Shown: positions 1 through 8,086 of the stretch, one piece after another
Position numbering within the stretch: position 1 is the first letter of the stretch
How the letters are laid out: each line of letters starts with the position of its first letter
Assembly: GCA_016936555.1 (NCBI GenBank)
Contig: JAFGXR010000033.1
Location: forward strand, 1-64,000
DNA from: Spirochaetales bacterium
Lineage (GTDB): Bacteria > Spirochaetota > Spirochaetia > DSM-2461
Direction of reading: 5' to 3'
DNA: 64,000 nucleotides
Translations under genes and position numbers: made by a program
The notes under the pieces: model-generated
Seen by the model: the letters and a program-made list of their open reading frames with translations, nothing else
Told to the model about the DNA's origin: nothing
Database searches by the model: none

Positions 1-4
1 TGGT

Positions 5-77
5 TCGGAATGGCAGGATTCGAACCTGCGATCCCCTGGTCCCAAACCAGGTGCCCTAGCCTCTGGGCCACATTCCG
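5..77 (-). tRNA. tRNA-Pro (anticodon UGG)
   Basis: The minus strand folds as a complete cloverleaf. The acceptor arm is CGGAATG paired with CATTCCG, the anticodon stem CCTGG/CCAGG encloses the loop TTTGGGA (anticodon TGG, proline), and the T arm is GCAGG-TTCGAAT-CCTGC. After the acceptor strand the 3' end reads A-ACCA, so there is one extra A between the discriminator and the CCA; the functional CCA is therefore either made by processing or added by nucleotidyltransferase. It lies just beyond the 3' end of pyrD on the same strand. Confidence 0.93.
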
Positions 78-136
78 TCAACGAAAAATGAGTATATCTT
101 TTAACCGGGAACCGGTCAATAGACATGGGAAAATCA

Positions 137-1039
137 TTATAGAAAACCGTGGAAATCTATAATTTTTTCAAATCCGTTTTCGTTCATATAGGCGCTGATT
201 CCCCCGGAGACTTTCAGAGGCAGCTGTGGATCGACAAATAATCCGGTTCCGACCTGAACCGCCGAGGCACCTGCCAGGAGATACTGGATCGCGTCATCGG
301 CACACATAATCCCACCCAGTCCTATGACGGGTATGGATACGGCACGTGAAACCGTATAAGTCGCGGCGACTCCCACGGGCCTTACAGCCGGTCCGGATAA
401 ACCGGCGATTCCTGCGGGTATAACGGATTTTCTCTTTCTGGTGTCGATGACCATTCCCCTGACCGTATTGATGCACGAAACCGCATCGGCGCCGCCCGCT
501 TCCGCTGCTTTCGCTATGACCGAGATATCGGTGACATTGGGAGTCAGTTTCAGGATAAGAGGTTTATCAGTCATTTTCCTCAGAGATGCAGTCAGTGTTT
601 CCACCTGACGGGGATCGGTTCCGAAAGCAAGCCCGCCGTGTTTCACATTGGGACAGGATATATTGATTTCATAGCCGTCGATACAGGAAAGCGAATCGGT
701 TTTTTCGAGAACCTTTCTGTAGTCATCCTCTGTCGAGCCGCTTACATTCAGTATGACGGAAGTCTTCAAAGTCTCAAGAAACGGGACCTTTTCCGACATA
801 AACCTGTCTACACCTGGATTTGCAAGGCCTATGGAATTGAGAATTCCCGACGGTGTTTCCACAAGTCTCGGCACAGCGTTGCCGGGTCTGGGTTCCGGGG
901 TAAGCGCTTTGGTGTAAATCGCGCCCAATTGAGACAGATCTATCAGTTCTCCGTATTCCTCTCCGAAACCGAAAGTCCCCGAAGCCGTCCCCACGGGATT
1001 TGACATGGTAAGAGAACCGATTTTAACAGTCAGGTCCAT
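137..1039 (-). CDS. pyrD: dihydroorotate dehydrogenase, class 1B catalytic subunit
   Basis: PyrD oxidises dihydroorotate to orotate in pyrimidine synthesis and, in class 1B, passes electrons through PyrK to NAD. The 300-residue TIM-barrel protein has the usual family length. Visible motifs are the N-terminal NPVGTASGTFGFG, the active-site loop NISCPNVKHGG with the class 1 catalytic Cys129, KLTPNVTDI, GGLSGPAVRP and the FMN phosphate region GLGGI...GASAVQVGTG. The ATG overlaps the end of pyrK by 10 bp, indicating translational coupling, as expected for a PyrD/PyrK heterotetramer. It is cytosolic. Identification is secure. Confidence 0.97.
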   Translation of the reverse strand: MDLTVKIGSLTMSNPVGTASGTFGFGEEYGELIDLSQLGAIYTKALTPEPRPGNAVPRLVETPSGILNSIGLANPGVDRFMSEKVPFLETLKTSVILNVSGSTEDDYRKVLEKTDSLSCIDGYEINISCPNVKHGGLAFGTDPRQVETLTASLRKMTDKPLILKLTPNVTDISVIAKAAEAGGADAVSCINTVRGMVIDTRKRKSVIPAGIAGLSGPAVRPVGVAATYTVSRAVSIPVIGLGGIMCADDAIQYLLAGASAVQVGTGLFVDPQLPLKVSGGISAYMNENGFEKIIDFHGFL

Positions 1040-1815
1040 TTTATCTCTCCTCCCGCAAAAACGGGACCGTCCTTGCAGACCCGGGCGTACTGTTTCTCTC
1101 CCCTGGTTTCACAGGTACATCCCATGCAGGCTCCCACTCCGCAGGCCATCATCTGTTCCAGAGACACATAGGAGCTTTTTCCCGTTTCATCGGCAAAAAG
1201 CTGACACCCTTTCAGCATGGGCTCGGGCCCGCAGCTGTAAATCACAGAATTGCTGTCCAGTCCGGGATTGCTGCGCATATAGTCTACGACAGTCCCTTTA
1301 AATCCGGCTGAGCCGTCGTCTGTACAGATGACTGTGTTGATTGAGTTATCCAGAACGGAATAGGGCACGAGATCTCTTGTCCGGCAGCCGATTATCAGAA
1401 GTGGGTTTTTACCGTTATTTTTCAGTTCGTCGGCCAGATAAAGCATTGGACCGGTTCCGATGCCTCCCGCAACGACAATATGATTTTCTTTTGATTCATC
1501 CTCTTCACTTACGATCCGGGAGAAACTGTTCCCCAGAGGGCCGAGTATGTCTATGTCATCACCGGGTTTCATGACGCTCAGCAATTCCGTTCCTTTCCCC
1601 CGTTTCTGAAAAATAATAGAAGCAGTGCTGGTACTGGCGTCGAAAGATGAGATAGCAAAAGGACGACGCAGTAGCGGGGAGGTCGAATTGCCGATCTTTA
1701 TAGTCAGGAATTGACCGGCCCGGGGTACAGTGTCGATGAGCCATTGGAAATCCAGTCTGTAATAACCTTCGGCTACTGATTGCAGATCAGATATTTGAGA
1801 AATAAACTGTTTCAA
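1030..1815 (-). CDS. pyrK: dihydroorotate dehydrogenase electron-transfer subunit PyrK
   Basis: This is the iron-sulfur flavoprotein partner that lets class 1B PyrD use NAD. The 261 residues show a ferredoxin-reductase layout: an FAD-binding RRPFAIS motif near residue 51, an NAD-binding GGIGTGPM stretch near residue 117, and a C-terminal 2Fe-2S cysteine cluster at Cys225, Cys230, Cys233 and Cys247, spaced as in PyrK. It sits between the upstream metalloregulator gene (5 bp away) and pyrD (10 bp overlap), so the three genes probably form one transcript. Confidence 0.95.
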   Translation of the reverse strand: MKQFISQISDLQSVAEGYYRLDFQWLIDTVPRAGQFLTIKIGNSTSPLLRRPFAISSFDASTSTASIIFQKRGKGTELLSVMKPGDDIDILGPLGNSFSRIVSEEDESKENHIVVAGGIGTGPMLYLADELKNNGKNPLLIIGCRTRDLVPYSVLDNSINTVICTDDGSAGFKGTVVDYMRSNPGLDSNSVIYSCGPEPMLKGCQLFADETGKSSYVSLEQMMACGVGACMGCTCETRGEKQYARVCKDGPVFAGGEIKWT

Positions 1816-1820
1816 TTTTC

Positions 1821-2261
1821 TTACTCCGAAACGATATCCTGCCAGGACGATCGTGACAGTTTTCCCGATTCAAGTTCAGACAGAATATAATCTGTCAGGT
1901 TTTGTATTTTCAACGCCGTGCTCTGGCTGATGGCGTGTTCGATTTTACAACCTTCCTCTTCTGCCTGCTCTTCATCCATAAACAGGACGGACTTCAGAAA
2001 GGTTGTGAGTATATCGTGTTTTTTTCTGATTGATCTGGCAATTTTCAGCCCTTCTTTTGAAAGATTAATAAAAGAATTCCGTTCGTATTCGACAAGTCCT
2101 TTGCTTCTGAGGTTTTTCAAAGCTCCGGTTACTGAAGGCATCTGAACCGATAAGAAATCAGCAATATCCTTGACTCTGGCCACTCTGTTTTTTTCTTCAA
2201 GAAAGAGAATTGCTTCCAGGTAGTCTTCAAGACTTGTGGTTAGTTTTTCGCTTTTTTTCAT
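1821..2261 (-). CDS. DtxR/MntR-family metal-dependent transcriptional regulator
   Basis: This 146-residue protein has the DtxR/MntR layout: a winged helix (residues 8-70, with MPSVTGALKNLRSKGLVEY as recognition region) followed by a helical metal-binding and dimerisation domain. Conserved candidate ligands are the acidic pair in LEDYLE near the N-terminus, RKKHD near residue 80, and the E..EH motif of GCKIEHAIS near residue 110. It lacks the C-terminal SH3 domain of DtxR and so matches the short MntR form. In the family it represses metal-uptake genes when Mn or Fe is bound. The target cannot be told here; it lies 5 bp upstream of pyrK and seems to share its transcript. Confidence 0.88.
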   Translation of the reverse strand: MKKSEKLTTSLEDYLEAILFLEEKNRVARVKDIADFLSVQMPSVTGALKNLRSKGLVEYERNSFINLSKEGLKIARSIRKKHDILTTFLKSVLFMDEEQAEEEGCKIEHAISQSTALKIQNLTDYILSELESGKLSRSSWQDIVSE

Positions 2262-2318
2262 AATATTTAAAAAATAGCAGAATTATCAATAATGCACAAC
2301 TAAAGAACAAACTTTGTT

Positions 2319-2825
2319 TCAGCTAATTGATGGTTTCTTTGTAACGCTTCTTTTTACCTCCCACATCTTCTCCCAGCTCATATTAAACCACCAGTCATCA
2401 GGTGTAGATGTGCTTATCCTGTAGCACCCGAGGCTGTACTTGGTGATGGAACTGAAATCCCTGTGCGGAAATTCTGATTCGGCTGTCGTCCCTTCAGTTT
2501 TAAGATCTCCAAGGTAGAGAGATCCGGGGAAAAAAAATGAATCGAAACTCTCGTCAAAATCGGAATGGAAAGTCAGCTCTTCTCTAAAACTTAAAATGAG
2601 GGAGCTGTTCACTTTTCTCAGCGTGGAGGGTGTCAACTGATCCGGATACAGATCGGCGATTTTTTTCCGTTCCGGCCGTACAGGCAGATCTCTGCTTAAG
2701 GACAGCGCTATGACTGTCAAGGGCAGAGGAATCAAAATTTTACTGCGGAAAAGAAGTGATTTGTATTTTTTTATTTCCCCGGTTACCTGCGGGGCCGGAT
2801 TAAGTGTTGTCAGAAAAAATATCAT
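2319..2825 (-). CDS. hypothetical protein, possibly membrane-anchored
   Basis: I do not recognise this 168-residue protein. It has a basic N-terminal stretch followed by a hydrophobic segment (ILIPLPLTVIALSL, residues 31-44) that could be a signal anchor, then a polar domain rich in Ser, Asp and Phe, ending in a Trp-rich stretch (DDWWFNMSWEKMW). No catalytic motif is visible. It is flanked by the metalloregulator gene (downstream, same strand) and the divergent gene at 2897. The first ATG is assumed as start, without a strong ribosome-binding site. The alternative is that this roughly 600 bp stretch holds no gene. Confidence 0.5.
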   Translation of the reverse strand: MIFFLTTLNPAPQVTGEIKKYKSLLFRSKILIPLPLTVIALSLSRDLPVRPERKKIADLYPDQLTPSTLRKVNSSLILSFREELTFHSDFDESFDSFFFPGSLYLGDLKTEGTTAESEFPHRDFSSITKYSLGCYRISTSTPDDWWFNMSWEKMWEVKRSVTKKPSIS

Positions 2826-2896
2826 TCAATTTTCCGCCGATTAAGGGTATTATTAAGAAAATATACGAAGATGATTATTTGTAAAAGGGGCAGCAC

Positions 2897-3667
2897 TTGA
2901 AATACAAGGTTAAAGGCGTTACAGATGAACTGGTAAATAGACTATCCTCGTGGAGTAATGTCGAAGTCATTACGTGTACTGATGCGGCGACCATAGATAT
3001 CTACGATCCTTATTTTTCCATAACAATTGATGTTTATTACCGTGGCGGAACCATTCCTTCCAGACTGGAAAGAGAAGAGCTCTTTTCTGATTCTCTCTAT
3101 TTTGAATCCTCGACAGTTACCGATAAAGACCGTTTTATGATGGAGGATTTTCCCGTTAGGATTGAATATAAAAAAATGGAGCGAATCGATAAACTCATTA
3201 GTGATCTCGATAATCCCGATGCTCTTTACAGAGAGAGGGGTACCTATATCTTTCACAGAATTGAGGAGGGGATTCTTCTCTTTGAAAGAAGTACATGGCT
3301 GTCTGACATCAGAAAAAAACTGGAGAAAATGCCGGACCGCTTCTGGGAAATCTTCCGTGAAGTTTCTCAAAGCAGGATGGAACACTATCTGAGTGATATT
3401 GGAGCGGCGGTTTTTCAGAAAGACAATCTTTTTTATAAGATTTCCATAGCTGGATTTCTCGACTCCGCCTGTTGTACTCTTTTTGCGATTAACCGGAAAT
3501 TCGAACCTTCGGCAAAAAGATTCCGCGAACTGATCGGTAAACTTCCTGTACTTCCCGCCGGTTTTATGGCAAACTTCGATGTGCTTCTCAGAATTGATGA
3601 CAATTTCACCACGGAGAGAAACAGGGAGGTGGCAGAATTACTGGCAAAAGGAATAATAGGGTTATAA
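2897..3667 (+). CDS. putative nucleotidyltransferase-related protein (DUF4037-like)
   Basis: This 256-residue cytosolic protein starts at TTG behind the Shine-Dalgarno AAAAGGGG. The C-terminal half, with CCTLFAINRKFEPSAKRF near residues 194-211, resembles the DUF4037 helical domain that accompanies minimal nucleotidyltransferase folds. The N-terminal half (residues 20-100) carries alternating strands and acidic pairs such as TIDIYD and ITIDVYY, as expected for the metal-binding half, but I cannot show a clean GS-x-D-x-D motif. The substrate is unknown. The gene overlaps the start of the exported protein that follows, so the two are probably translated together. Confidence 0.6.
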   Translation: MKYKVKGVTDELVNRLSSWSNVEVITCTDAATIDIYDPYFSITIDVYYRGGTIPSRLEREELFSDSLYFESSTVTDKDRFMMEDFPVRIEYKKMERIDKLISDLDNPDALYRERGTYIFHRIEEGILLFERSTWLSDIRKKLEKMPDRFWEIFREVSQSRMEHYLSDIGAAVFQKDNLFYKISIAGFLDSACCTLFAINRKFEPSAKRFRELIGKLPVLPAGFMANFDVLLRIDDNFTTERNREVAELLAKGIIGL

Positions 3668-5172
3668 AAGCAGTATTTGCTTCAGCTTTTTTTCTCTCGG
3701 CGCTGCAGCTCCCGGCTTTGGAACTGAATTACTACAATCTTTACAATGTCCGGACCGGGGTTCTCAAGTGGCCCTCATCGTACAAACCGTTGAATTCAGA
3801 TGGGAAATATATTCTCGCTGAACCAGTAAGTCTCAGCGCCGGTTCATATGTATATTTTGATTTATCAACCAATGCCAGTTCCCGGTTGGAGCTTGGTGGT
3901 GCATGGTTTGATATACCGGCGACCGATGAAATGACCCGGTATATAATTTTTATTGATCAGGATACTGTCCTGAGGGATTTTTCCTTCCAGTCCCGCAATC
4001 CTGAAATCAATTTGACTGATTTATCCGCTGTTGGAGAATATCCCGAATCATCCTTTCTTTCTGTTGTATTCAACGGGAAGGTGACGTCGGTTCGAACCGG
4101 AACCGATTCATTTCCGCTTTTCCTGAATTTCGAATCGGATTCGACAGAGAACGTTGAAAACATCGAGTTGATTCTAGGATATGATGAAAAAACCGAGAAT
4201 TTTGGAATCAGGACCAGAACAGGTGATAATCCCTATTGGCTTTATCAGGATGAAAGTGATCTTGTTCCCGGAGAGGTTTCTGTCTCCGTTGAAAATTCCG
4301 TGCTATCGAAAATAGAACGGTCGCTCGTTTTTTCCGAAGATGCGGCTCTCCCCATAGATCTCGAAAGTCTCCTGTACAGAAATCCTGCGCTCTGGCGGCA
4401 GAAAGGATATGAAATCTATAATTGGAATGATTTTCCGGGAATGCTGATTATCGATACGGCTGATTACAGTATACAGTCGGATTTTTTTAAGAGGATGGCT
4501 TTCTTTACGGAGAAAAAGATCTCTGCGGGAGAACTCCTTTCTGATGCCGAATTGAAACCTCTCCACGGCTGGAACGCTCATGACTACAGAGCTGCCGACC
4601 TGGCGCGTTTTTTCAATGAAGCGGCAAAAGAAAACTTTCCTCTCAATGATCGAGAACATGAGTTGAGGAGAATTCTAATCGCCAACGATGTTTTAAAGGA
4701 AACATCGGGTCGGGTAAGACCATCGAAGGGAGGCATTCTTTCGATTTCCAGGGAATCGAGTGATAATTTACGATATCTTTTTCTCACCCATGAGTGCTAT
4801 CACGGAGTTTTCTTTTTTTCTGATGAATATGTTTCATCGGTTACCGGGATCTGGCAGTCTCTTGCCGAAGAAGAACGGAATTTCTGGCGCTCTTTTCTGG
4901 ATATGTATGGATATAATGTTTCCGATGAATATCTCCTGATAAATGAGTTCCAGGCTTATCTGATGCAGCAGAAGACAGAATTGGCCGATGCCTACTTCAG
5001 GGGAAAAATTAACTGGATGCTGGGAATCAGGCCCGATCTGGTTGGGGAAATGCGGAGCCTGCTGGCAAATTACGGCGATACATTTACAAAAAGTGCGAAT
5101 TTAGTTGAAAATTCTGCATTTTCGCTAACAGGTATAAAAGCCGGAGACCTTGTCCTTAAAAGGAAAAAATAG
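3637..5172 (+). CDS. putative exported HExxH zinc metallopeptidase
   Basis: The frame encodes a mature part of about 480 residues with the zinc motif HECYH at 4789-4803 and a candidate third ligand in NEFQAYL (Glu codon at 4945), a gluzincin-like spacing. In frame upstream of the TTG at 3718 there is a basic N-terminus and a hydrophobic core ending in LQLPA, that is, a signal peptide, so 3718 is not the true start. No ATG, GTG or TTG lies between the in-frame stop at 3595 and 3718. The only well-placed candidate is ATT at 3637, seven bases after GGGAGG (3624-3629), inside the preceding gene. The first 250 residues look like beta-rich accessory domains. The substrate is unknown; a periplasmic or surface location is inferred. 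Confidence 0.68.
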   Translation: MTGKRNNRVIKAVFASAFFLSALQLPALELNYYNLYNVRTGVLKWPSSYKPLNSDGKYILAEPVSLSAGSYVYFDLSTNASSRLELGGAWFDIPATDEMTRYIIFIDQDTVLRDFSFQSRNPEINLTDLSAVGEYPESSFLSVVFNGKVTSVRTGTDSFPLFLNFESDSTENVENIELILGYDEKTENFGIRTRTGDNPYWLYQDESDLVPGEVSVSVENSVLSKIERSLVFSEDAALPIDLESLLYRNPALWRQKGYEIYNWNDFPGMLIIDTADYSIQSDFFKRMAFFTEKKISAGELLSDAELKPLHGWNAHDYRAADLARFFNEAAKENFPLNDREHELRRILIANDVLKETSGRVRPSKGGILSISRESSDNLRYLFLTHECYHGVFFFSDEYVSSVTGIWQSLAEEERNFWRSFLDMYGYNVSDEYLLINEFQAYLMQQKTELADAYFRGKINWMLGIRPDLVGEMRSLLANYGDTFTKSANLVENSAFSLTGIKAGDLVLKRKK

Positions 5173-5210
5173 TATAAATAACAAATGGGCTGAATGTTTC
5201 AGAATCTGTC

Positions 5211-5239
5211 TTTACACTATTGTGTATATCTGATATTTT
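5211..5239 (+). promoter_or_regulatory. possible sigma70 promoter for rpmB
   Basis: TTTACA (5211-5216) and TATTTT (5234-5239) are separated by 17 bp, giving a predicted start about 35 bases upstream of the rpmB start codon. The match is only moderate. Confidence 0.35.
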
Positions 5240-5279
5240 TCAGCTACTTGTTTAGTAATTATTGCAAGGTAGGATACAT

Positions 5280-5507
5280 ATGTCTCGAAAATGTGAAATT
5301 TGTGGAAAAGGAACTGTTGCCGGAAACAGTGTACCCAGAAAGGGTCTTCCCAAAAAGAAAGGCGGAGCCGGACAGCACATTGGTGTTAAAAGCAAAAGAA
5401 CTTTTAAACCCAATATTGTAAAAATATCCGCTCTGTTCGGTGGTAACAAAAAAACTGTTAAAGTTTGCACCAGCTGTCTTAAAGCCGGTAAAGTAGAAAA
5501 AGCTTAA
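5280..5507 (+). CDS. rpmB: 50S ribosomal protein L28
   Basis: L28 is a small protein of the large ribosomal subunit. The 75-residue product begins MSRKCEICGKGTVAGN and contains the L28 core VPRKGLPKKKGG and KSKRTFKPNI. It is the zinc-binding C+ form: CEIC near the N-terminus and CTSC near the C-terminus form a probable zinc knuckle. The ATG at 5280 is chosen because AAGGTAGGA lies just upstream; a TTG 18 bases earlier is in frame but would place that site inside the gene. Its stop overlaps the convergent metallohydrolase stop by 4 bp. Confidence 0.95.
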   Translation: MSRKCEICGKGTVAGNSVPRKGLPKKKGGAGQHIGVKSKRTFKPNIVKISALFGGNKKTVKVCTSCLKAGKVEKA

Positions 5508-6286
5508 GCAGTAAATACGGGGGGAAGAAGATCTATCTTCAGACCGTCATAGGCGGTGAATACGCCCCCCGGTAATTCATTTTCAAGCTGATCATGATCA
5601 AGATCATGACAGAGATGAGTGAGATAAGCCCTTCCGGGGCTTATTTTTTTTATAACTTCAAGAGCCTGTTCAATATTGTAATGGGTAGGGTGGGGTTTGT
5701 ATCGAAGCGCCCCGATGATCAGAACATCCAGATTTTTCAACAATGCCAGACTTTCATCAGGTATATCGCTGCAATCTGTCAGATAGGCCGCCTTATTGTT
5801 GAATCTGTATCCGTAGATATCTAGTTTTCCATGTTTCAGGGGAATTGGTTTGATTTCCAGCGAACCGATTGAAACCGCTTCTCCTCTCAATGCATGAGGT
5901 TCGACTCTGGGCTTTCCCCCGCCTTTCTGAAGTGTGGAATTGAAAATATAGGGGAAACGTTTTTTTATTTCTTCAATATCCTTTCCGGAACCGTATAGGG
6001 GGATCTCTCTGTCTCTGCTGAGCGATCTAATATCGTCCAGTCCGTGGAGATGGTCTGCATGGCTGTGGGTATAAAAAATGGCATCAAGTTTCATCACGTT
6101 TTCCCTGATGGCCTGCAACCTGAATTCCGTAGCCGTATCGATCAGTATATCCGTACCGTTTTCACGGACCAGGATCGAGGCTCTCGATCTTTTATTCTTA
6201 ATATTCTCGGAAAGGCAGACGGGGCAGGCGCACCCGACAACCGGCACTCCGTGAGATGTTCCCGACCCCATAATCGTAATTGTCAT
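5504..6286 (-). CDS. MBL-fold metallohydrolase, PhnP-like phosphodiesterase
   Basis: This 260-residue metallo-beta-lactamase-fold protein carries the signature THSHADHLHGLDD (residues 72-84) for a binuclear metal centre, an N-terminal GSGTSHGVPVVGC followed by CPVC, and later LTDCSD and THLCHD ligand motifs. The Cys-rich opening loop with SHGVPVVGC is typical of the PhnP / cyclic phosphodiesterase branch. In Escherichia coli PhnP opens cyclic ribose phosphates in phosphonate breakdown, but no phn genes are present here, so the substrate is uncertain. It is cytosolic. It converges on rpmB, with the two stop codons overlapping. Confidence 0.85.
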   Translation of the reverse strand: MTITIMGSGTSHGVPVVGCACPVCLSENIKNKRSRASILVRENGTDILIDTATEFRLQAIRENVMKLDAIFYTHSHADHLHGLDDIRSLSRDREIPLYGSGKDIEEIKKRFPYIFNSTLQKGGGKPRVEPHALRGEAVSIGSLEIKPIPLKHGKLDIYGYRFNNKAAYLTDCSDIPDESLALLKNLDVLIIGALRYKPHPTHYNIEQALEVIKKISPGRAYLTHLCHDLDHDQLENELPGGVFTAYDGLKIDLLPPVFTA

Positions 6287-6412
6287 AGGATAGAAGAATA
6301 TTCATTTTAAAAACTTTGTCCAGACTATTTACTTCTCGAAATTTCCATATTACATTTTAAAATACATATTGTGAAAAACCGGTTCATCAGTCATCTGTAA
6401 AGAGAGATTCAA

Positions 6413-6649
6413 TTGACAGTAGAAGATCTATTAAGGGAAAAAATCGGAGATGGACTCGTCAGAAAAGGAGCTATGAAGAAAAGCTCTGTCCACCAGGTTC
6501 TGATTGTTCAGGCTTGTGGAGATAAAAGATGTTTCGGCGAGATCGCTACAGCATTGAGACTCGTTGATGAGGAAGATGTACATAGATATATGAACTTCAA
6601 ATATGCCGCCCGCTGCTCAGGATTCAATAAAAAAAGAATACTATCCTAA
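6413..6649 (+). CDS. small MshEN/T2SSE_N-like domain protein
   Basis: This 78-residue protein starts at TTG (6413) behind an AAGAGAGA Shine-Dalgarno. Its pattern (IGDGLVRKGAMKKSSVHQVL, later CFGEIATALRLVDEEDVHRYM) resembles the N-terminal domain of type II secretion ATPases, in which a G-x-x-L-v-x-x-G turn and two short helices are repeated and which binds cyclic-di-GMP in some MshE proteins. Here the domain stands alone with no ATPase. It precedes lpdA by 57 bp on the same strand. Function is unknown; a cyclic-di-GMP or protein-binding adaptor role is only a suggestion. Confidence 0.6.
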   Translation: MTVEDLLREKIGDGLVRKGAMKKSSVHQVLIVQACGDKRCFGEIATALRLVDEEDVHRYMNFKYAARCSGFNKKRILS

Positions 6650-6706
6650 TTAATTTGTACTCTCTTCTTTACCGTGTTATTTTAAAACGGTTTGAGGAGG
6701 ATTCTA

Positions 6707-8086
6707 ATGAGTGACCCGACTTATGATCTCATTATCATCGGCAGCGGACCCGGTGGATATGTGGGCGCGATAAGAGCGAGCCAGCTGGGACTGAAAACAT
6801 GTGTCATAGAAAAAGATAAAGCCGGTGGTGTCTGCCTGAATGTAGGGTGCATACCGACAAAAGCTCTTGTCGAAAGAGCGGAAATATTCAGCAGTCTTTC
6901 CGAGTTGAGGAGCATGGGCGTTAAGGCCGATAAAAGTGAGCTCAATTATGCTAAAGTGCAGAAGAAAGCCGCTACGGCCTCTGCGCGGCTTTCAAAAGGC
7001 GTCAGTTATCTTCTGGAAAAAAATAAAGTTGATTATATAGAGGGAGCTGCCGTCAAAGTCGGTCCTTCAAAGGTAACTCTGGATAAGGGAACCGAAATTG
7101 CAGGAAAACATATCCTCATTGCCACAGGCTCTTCTCCCAAAAACATTCCGGGCTTTGAAACTGACGAGGATAGAGTTCTTTCTTCGACAGGTATGCTGTC
7201 CATGACGGAGCTGCCGGAGTCATTGATCATTCTTGGAAGCGGAGCGATCGGTATAGAGTTCGCCTATATTATGAATTCTTTCGGAGTCAAGGTGACGGTC
7301 GTGGAGCTTCTCCCCCGGATTCTTCCTCTTGAGGATTTCGAAATTGCCGGAGAGATCGAAGCGTCCCTTTCCCGGCAGGGCATCAAATTCATTAAGGGCG
7401 TTGCGGCGAGAAAGCTTGAAAAAAGAGAAAATTCCATAGACGTGGTGCTCTCCGATGAAGTCAATACAATTCTTTCAGCTGAAAAGGTACTGGTCGCAAT
7501 CGGGCGCAAAGCCAATACCGATGCATTGGATTTTTCTCAGACAAAAATCTCTATCGATAATAGAGGTTTCATCGAAACCGGAGATTATTATGAAACCGGC
7601 GAAAAGAATATTTATGCCATAGGCGATATTCTCCCATCCCCCCAATTGGCCCATGTGGCATCTAGGGAAGCGGAAATAGCCGTTGAGCATATTGCCGGCA
7701 AAGAAACTGCGAAGAAAATCGATGCTTCAGAGATTCCCTCAGCCGTTTACTGTGAGCCTCAGGCAGCTTCATTCGGAATGAAAACCACTCCTGATGAGAA
7801 TGAGAATATAACAATCAGCCGGTTCCCCTTTTCAGCAAACGGCAAGGCTAAAGCGACGGGTCATGGTGAGGGGCTGGTCAAAATTGTCAGTGATGAAAAC
7901 GGACTGATATTAGGTGCTCATATTGCCGGCCGAAATGCTTCGGAAATGATTCATGAGCTCCTACTAGCCAAAAAAGAGGGGATAACTCTGGAAAAGCTGG
8001 CTGAGATGATACACGTCCATCCTTCATTATCTGAATCGATTATGGAAGCTTCGAAAGAATTTCTTGACGGGGCTATTCATATCTGA
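6707..8086 (+). CDS. lpdA: dihydrolipoamide dehydrogenase
   Basis: This is the E3 flavoenzyme that reoxidises dihydrolipoyl groups with NAD in 2-oxoacid dehydrogenase complexes or the glycine cleavage system. The 459-residue protein has the FAD motif GSGPGGY near residue 13, the redox disulfide GGVCLNVGCIPTK (Cys43/Cys48), the NAD-binding GSGAIGIEFA near residue 175, the second FAD motif IYAIGD, and the C-terminal base HVHPSLSE (His438). The ATG at 6707 follows GAGGAGG with ideal spacing, so the in-frame TTG 15 bases upstream is rejected. No E1/E2 genes lie nearby. Its last 60 bp overlap the convergent recQ coding end. Confidence 0.93.
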   Translation: MSDPTYDLIIIGSGPGGYVGAIRASQLGLKTCVIEKDKAGGVCLNVGCIPTKALVERAEIFSSLSELRSMGVKADKSELNYAKVQKKAATASARLSKGVSYLLEKNKVDYIEGAAVKVGPSKVTLDKGTEIAGKHILIATGSSPKNIPGFETDEDRVLSSTGMLSMTELPESLIILGSGAIGIEFAYIMNSFGVKVTVVELLPRILPLEDFEIAGEIEASLSRQGIKFIKGVAARKLEKRENSIDVVLSDEVNTILSAEKVLVAIGRKANTDALDFSQTKISIDNRGFIETGDYYETGEKNIYAIGDILPSPQLAHVASREAEIAVEHIAGKETAKKIDASEIPSAVYCEPQAASFGMKTTPDENENITISRFPFSANGKAKATGHGEGLVKIVSDENGLILGAHIAGRNASEMIHELLLAKKEGITLEKLAEMIHVHPSLSESIMEASKEFLDGAIHI

